Part shown: positions 61,027 through 64,000 of the stretch, one piece after another
Layout: each line of letters begins with the position of its first letter
How positions within the stretch are numbered: the stretch's first letter is position 1
NCBI GenBank assembly: GCA_049115955.1
Contig: JAGDZJ010000020.1
Location: forward strand, 38,925-102,924
DNA: 64,000 nt
Source: Salinispirillum sp049115955
GTDB lineage: Bacteria; Pseudomonadota; Gammaproteobacteria; Pseudomonadales; Natronospirillaceae
Direction of reading: 5' to 3'
The notes under the pieces: generated by a model
The model's database searches: none
The model's input: the letters and a program-made list of their open reading frames with translations, nothing else
Told to the model about the DNA's origin: nothing
Program-made: the position numbers and the translations under genes

Positions 61027-61895
61027 CCATGAGTGTGCTGGTAGCCCTAGCGGCTGCCAGCACGGCTTATGCCGATGACACCTCCATTCTTCACCTCCCC
61101 GTAGATGACACCGCCGCCCAAGCTCGCATTGGCGGCCTGGAAGAACCCCTGTACAACCCCTTTGTTGAGCGCTATCTGCTCGATGAAGTGAAAAATCTGC
61201 GCATGGAACTGGCCCAGACCCAGGTACGCATCACGGAGTCTCTGACCGATCGTCAGTTGGACACCATGGACCGCGCCATGTCCTACACCACCAACACCGT
61301 CACCTACTTCTTCTACTTGATCGCCGCCGTATCATCGGTGCTGATCTTCGCCGGCTGGAACTCACTGCGCGACATTCGTTCTTCGGTGCGCAAACAAGCG
61401 CAAGCCGAAATGAGCAAAGTGATTGCGGTGTATGAAAAGCGCCTGGAAGACTTGGAGAAAGACCTCAAACACACCGGCGAAATGATCGAACACAACGCCG
61501 ATGAAATTGAGCTGACCAACGAAATTCACGCCCTGTGGTTGCGTGCCAGCCAAGAGAAGAACGTCACCAACCGCATTGGCATCTACGACCAAATACTGCA
61601 ACTGCGGGCATGGGATGCGGAAGCGCTGACCTACAAAGCCGACGCCGTGTTAGAACTTGATGAACCGCAGTGGGCCATCAACCTCTGTCATCTGGCACTC
61701 AGCCAAGACAAAGAATACGCCCATGCGCATTACCAACTCGCCTGCGCGTACGCCATGATGAACCGTGAAGAAGAAGCGATTCAGGCCTTGCATAAGGCTA
61801 TCTCGCTGAACGAATCTTACGCCGAAGAAGCGAAGAGCGAAGCGGTATTGATTCCGATACTGCCACGCCTTAACGAGCCGACGTCGGCGGTATAA
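61014..61895 (+). CDS. TPR and coiled-coil membrane protein of the ectoine operon
   Basis: A 293-residue protein of unknown function. It has a signal peptide (cleavage near AYADD), a periplasmic stretch, one membrane helix (TYFFYLIAAVSSVLIFAGW, about residues 97-115), a coiled coil (about 120-170, EMSKVIAVYEKRLEDLEKDL) and a C-terminal TPR region (about 175-285, with AINLCHLALSQDKEYAHAHY and EEAIQALHKAISLNE). It begins inside the ask gene (13-base overlap), so translation is probably coupled. An ATG at 61029 is an alternative start. A role in osmotic response is inference from context. Confidence 0.78.
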   Translation: MRSITMSVLVALAAASTAYADDTSILHLPVDDTAAQARIGGLEEPLYNPFVERYLLDEVKNLRMELAQTQVRITESLTDRQLDTMDRAMSYTTNTVTYFFYLIAAVSSVLIFAGWNSLRDIRSSVRKQAQAEMSKVIAVYEKRLEDLEKDLKHTGEMIEHNADEIELTNEIHALWLRASQEKNVTNRIGIYDQILQLRAWDAEALTYKADAVLELDEPQWAINLCHLALSQDKEYAHAHYQLACAYAMMNREEEAIQALHKAISLNESYAEEAKSEAVLIPILPRLNEPTSAV

Positions 61896-61903
61896 GCCTC
61901 CAG

Positions 61904-62046
61904 GATGGTGCAACTAAAAACGTATCGAGTGAAGCACTGACAAGGCAAAATGGGCTTCAGGAGCGCAGCCTACTTAATGTAGGTGAGCATTCTGAAGCAC
62001 ATTTTAACGCCGTCAGAGCAAGCGCAGTAGTTTTTAGTGCGCCATC
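61904..62046. repeat. Long imperfect palindromic element, copy 2
   Basis: The outer arms GATGGTGCAACTAAAAAC and GTTTTTAGTGCGCCATC pair, followed inward by AGCACTGACAAGGCAAAATG against CATTTTAACGCCGTCAGAGC and GGCTTCAGGAGCG against its partner, with a small CCTAC-TTAAT-GTAGG tip. It lies between convergent genes and its right arm touches the pdxH stop codon. It is related to the element at 31560-31749 and shares CAGGAGCGCAGCCT with the hairpin after accC. Confidence 0.68.
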
Positions 62047-62686
62047 AAGGCTGTAGGCGCTCTACTTCCCACTGATGCGCCCCTTTGCGGCTGTACATAA
62101 ACCGATCATGCAGCCGATTGCGCCGCCCTTGCCAAAACTCAATATGATTCGGCACTACCCGGAACCCACCCCAGAACGACGGCAGAGGAATATCGCCACT
62201 CTTGAACTTGTTCTTCATCTGTTCGAACGCCTGCTCCAGCAACTGGCGCGACTTCACCTTCTGGCTTTGGTGTGACGCCCACGCTGCAATCTGTGAGTCT
62301 TTCGGGCGCGACATAAAGTACCGCGTCGCTTCAGCCGCCGACAACTGTGTCGCCTCACCGTACACAATCACCTGACGCTCCAATGGGTGCCAAGGCAGAT
62401 GCAAACACACCTTGGGATTGTCCTTTAACTCACGCGCCTTACGGCTTTCCAAATTGGTGTAAAACACAAAACCGCGCTCGTCAAAATGCTTCAGCAGCAC
62501 CATCCGCTGGCTGGGCTGACCATCATGACTGACCGTCGCCACCGTCATCGCCGACGGGTCATTACTGAACTTGGCATCCAGCGCTTGTTTAAACCACTGC
62601 TCAAACTGGTCAAAGGGGCTATCGGCCAAATCTTCCCGATCCAGCCCCGTTAAACTGTACTCGCGGCGTAATGCTTCCAGATCCAT
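62045..62686 (-). CDS. pdxH: Pyridoxamine 5'-phosphate oxidase
   Basis: PdxH is the FMN oxidase that makes pyridoxal 5'-phosphate from pyridoxine or pyridoxamine phosphate. The 213-residue protein shows FDQFEQWFKQAL, QPSQRMVLLKHFDERGFVFYTN, VCLHLPWHPLERQVIVYG, and the C-terminal FWQGRRNRLHDRFMYSR. Length matches E. coli (218). The ATG at 62686 follows AGGAAG. EctB, in the neighbouring operon, needs PLP. Confidence 0.96.
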   Translation of the reverse strand: MDLEALRREYSLTGLDREDLADSPFDQFEQWFKQALDAKFSNDPSAMTVATVSHDGQPSQRMVLLKHFDERGFVFYTNLESRKARELKDNPKVCLHLPWHPLERQVIVYGEATQLSAAEATRYFMSRPKDSQIAAWASHQSQKVKSRQLLEQAFEQMKNKFKSGDIPLPSFWGGFRVVPNHIEFWQGRRNRLHDRFMYSRKGAHQWEVERLQP

Positions 62687-62728
62687 AACTGCTTCCTGTC
62701 TTGCGCTCAAATTTCACTGCTTGAAATA

Positions 62729-63124
62729 TTGTACGCCGAAAAACCCCGACGTGATCACTTCCATGCATCATTTTCTGCTCCCCGCGCACAACAGCCCTCC
62801 TCTAACGCTGAACAACAATTTGCATACTCGGGCAGCCGTTACATCAGATACATTAAGTCTTTTACTGAGCCGGTGCTGAGCGATTTTCAGGTTAAACAAG
62901 CAGTATCTCAAATTGATTCCGGCCGCCTAGAACCTAGTTGGAAGACCCATCGCCAACACGTCAAGCAACTCAAAGCTCGAGCTGATTCTTCTGCTGATCG
63001 AAAGTGTCCAAGGTGTGGCAGCGGCATGGTCTTGCGTAAAGCCAGTCGAGGTGCCAATGCAGGCAAAAAGTTCTGGGGTTGCTCAGGCTACCCAAAATGC
63101 AGGATGGTGCAAAATGTCATCTAA
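62729..63124 (+). pseudogene. 3' remnant of a NERD-domain protein with zinc ribbon
   Basis: The last part of this frame matches my memory of NERD-domain proteins that carry a C-terminal topoisomerase-type zinc ribbon: YIRYIKSFTEPVLSDFQVKQ, RLEPSWKTHRQHVKQLKA, then CPRCGSGMVLRKASRGANAG and FWGCSGYPKCRMVQ with four cysteines. The catalytic N-terminal nuclease region is missing, and the first about 28 residues (to about 62812) have no family similarity. There is no convincing start codon or ribosome-binding site. I read it as a truncated gene. Confidence 0.65.
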
Positions 63125-63172
63125 CAGCTCGTCCGCTAGCGCGTCCTTTGAAATTGAGTGCCAATAAAAAAT

Positions 63173-63439
63173 ATGAAGTACTTCGTAATAGTGATATTGA
63201 GCATGGCCGCTCTATTGTGGTATGCGACCTCGAACGCGGGGAACAAATATGAGTTTTGTCTAAATTCTGTCGGTAAGAACAAGGATGCGATTGAGAGCGA
63301 GCTAGGCGCTGAACTTCGTATCGAAAGTGGCGAATATGTGTACGAGCCGACTTTACTCTATGTGTTGTTCTACAGCGATGGAGTGCGTATTCAGTATGAC
63401 GATCAGTTTCGCGTGAAAAATGCAGATTGTGCTGAGTAG
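63173..63439 (+). CDS. Small exported or membrane-anchored protein, unknown
   Basis: An 88-residue protein with an N-terminal hydrophobic segment (MKYFVIVILSMAALLWYATS), two cysteines (in YEFCLNSVG and KNADCAE) and a folded-looking remainder. No family is recognised. The ATG at 63173 is preferred for the signal-like start; a GTG at 63158 is possible. Its ribosome-binding site is poor. It sits between a decayed gene and an insertion sequence, in a stretch whose composition is more AT-rich than the core, so it may be accessory. Confidence 0.5.
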   Translation: MKYFVIVILSMAALLWYATSNAGNKYEFCLNSVGKNKDAIESELGAELRIESGEYVYEPTLLYVLFYSDGVRIQYDDQFRVKNADCAE

Positions 63440-63512
63440 CAAACCATTAACAGAAGACAGCGATCACGGTATCTGTCAACCTAGTTGTCACCTGATAGGG
63501 TGATTTCGTTCT

Positions 63513-64000
63513 TTAACAATGCTCTGTAACTTTTCGTTCCCGGTTTAAGTGCACTTCGTCTGACAGCGCGAGTGTCCGAATACCGTTTTTCCATCGCTCA
63601 GGATGCTTGTTACGCGCCGCTTCAATGACCTGCTGACGCTGGGCCAGTATGCCCTCTGCTTCACCGTTGTGTCGTTGTTCAGGTGTCACATAGTTCAAGG
63701 CACTATGCCGGTGTACAGTGTTGTACCAGCCGACGAACTGATGTACCCAGCGTTGCGCGTCGCCTCGCATTGCGAAGCCTTTCGCGGGAAAGCTAGGACG
63801 GTATTTTAATGTCCGGAACAACGCTTCTGAGTAGGCATTATCATTACTCACACGAGGCCGACTGCGTGAGGGTGTAATGCCCAAGTCATACAGTTTTTCG
63901 AGGAAGGTTGAGGCCTTCATCGGGCTCCCGTTGTCGGAGTGCAGAACCAGTGGTTGCTGCTTGCGTACGAGCTTTTCACGCCAAAACGTTTTCTCGATCA
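63513..64000 (-). mobile_element. IS3-family transposase, OrfB part, cut by window edge
   Basis: The reading frame enters from the right window edge and encodes the C-terminal half of an rve-type integrase: the catalytic Asp in LHSDNGSPMKAS, the catalytic Glu in NDNAYSEALFRTLKYRPSF, and the IS3 tail HQFVGWYNTVHRHSALNYVTPEQRH (residues spread over two segments). The first Asp and OrfA are outside the window. A possible end of the element is the TG at 63474, where TGTCAACCTAGTTGTCACC begins, but the opposite end needed to confirm the inverted repeat is not visible. Confidence 0.9.

Noticed and set aside
1..64000. Search for CRISPR arrays, tRNA or rRNA genes, and toxin-antitoxin pairs
   Set aside because: No regularly spaced direct repeats, cloverleaf-like sequence or recognisable toxin or antitoxin families were seen by eye.

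Overview
The window is a dense stretch (about 90% coding, roughly 54% G+C by eye) of a gammaproteobacterial chromosome. Gene content and order resemble Pseudomonas and the Oceanospirillales. Recalled Pseudomonas aeruginosa blocks that reappear here include aroQ-accB-accC-prmA-dusB-fis-purH-purD-retS, rplU-rpmA-obg-proB next to ispB, ssb-MFS-uvrA, trpGDC-vfr, and lptD-surA-pdxA-rsmA-apaG-apaH. A complete ectoine operon with its dedicated aspartate kinase points to a marine or halophilic member, and a FlgP/FlgT pair suggests Vibrio-like ornaments on the flagellar base. The genus cannot be fixed from this sequence alone.

Layout. 1-1.5 kb: end of a PhoH-like ATPase gene, ybeY, corC, facing ygiQ. 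3.9-12.8 kb: a DUF2333 membrane protein, aroQ, accBC, prmA, a zinc-ribbon/DUF3426 membrane protein, dusB-fis, purH. 12.9-17.3 kb: purD, a 7TM hybrid histidine kinase in the position of retS, coq7. 17.3-24.9 kb: rplU-rpmA-obgE-proB on the minus strand, divergent from ispB and a GGDEF-EAL protein, then an RmlD-like reductase. 25-34 kb: two MFS exporters, ssb, uvrA behind a LexA box, a DMT transporter, an OsmC protein, and a Vfr/CRP regulator. 34-39.7 kb: a minus-strand rpe-gph-trpEGDC cluster ending in an unannotated 58-residue membrane protein. 39.7-48.3 kb: DUF3530, djlA, and the lptD-surA-pdxA-rsmA-apaG-apaH operon. 48.4-56 kb: flgP-flgT, cca, ubiX, tesB, an orphan, an AlkB-like dioxygenase, a small coiled-coil protein, moeA. 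56-62 kb: the ectoine locus, with ectR and a CheW-like gene reading left and ectABC-ask plus a TPR membrane protein reading right. 62-64 kb: pdxH, then a degenerate accessory end with a NERD-protein remnant, a small exported protein and an IS3-family transposase cut by the window edge.

How the genes fit together. Most of the window is core metabolism (fatty-acid initiation, purines, tryptophan, PLP, ubiquinone, molybdopterin), envelope assembly (LptD, SurA), RNA modification and DNA repair. Signalling is well represented: a RetS-like kinase, a GGDEF-EAL protein and Vfr are all candidate lifestyle regulators. No CRISPR array, prophage, toxin-antitoxin pair, rRNA or tRNA gene was found.

Most interesting points: (1) the ectoine locus carries a CheW-domain gene co-oriented with ectR and a TPR/coiled-coil membrane gene overlapping ask; (2) the retS-position kinase has one receiver instead of two; (3) a possible tryptophan leader peptide and RNA hairpin precede trpE; (4) a 58-residue membrane protein is stop-start coupled to trpC; (5) two related long imperfect palindromes sit exactly at convergent gene junctions. 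None is proven from sequence alone.
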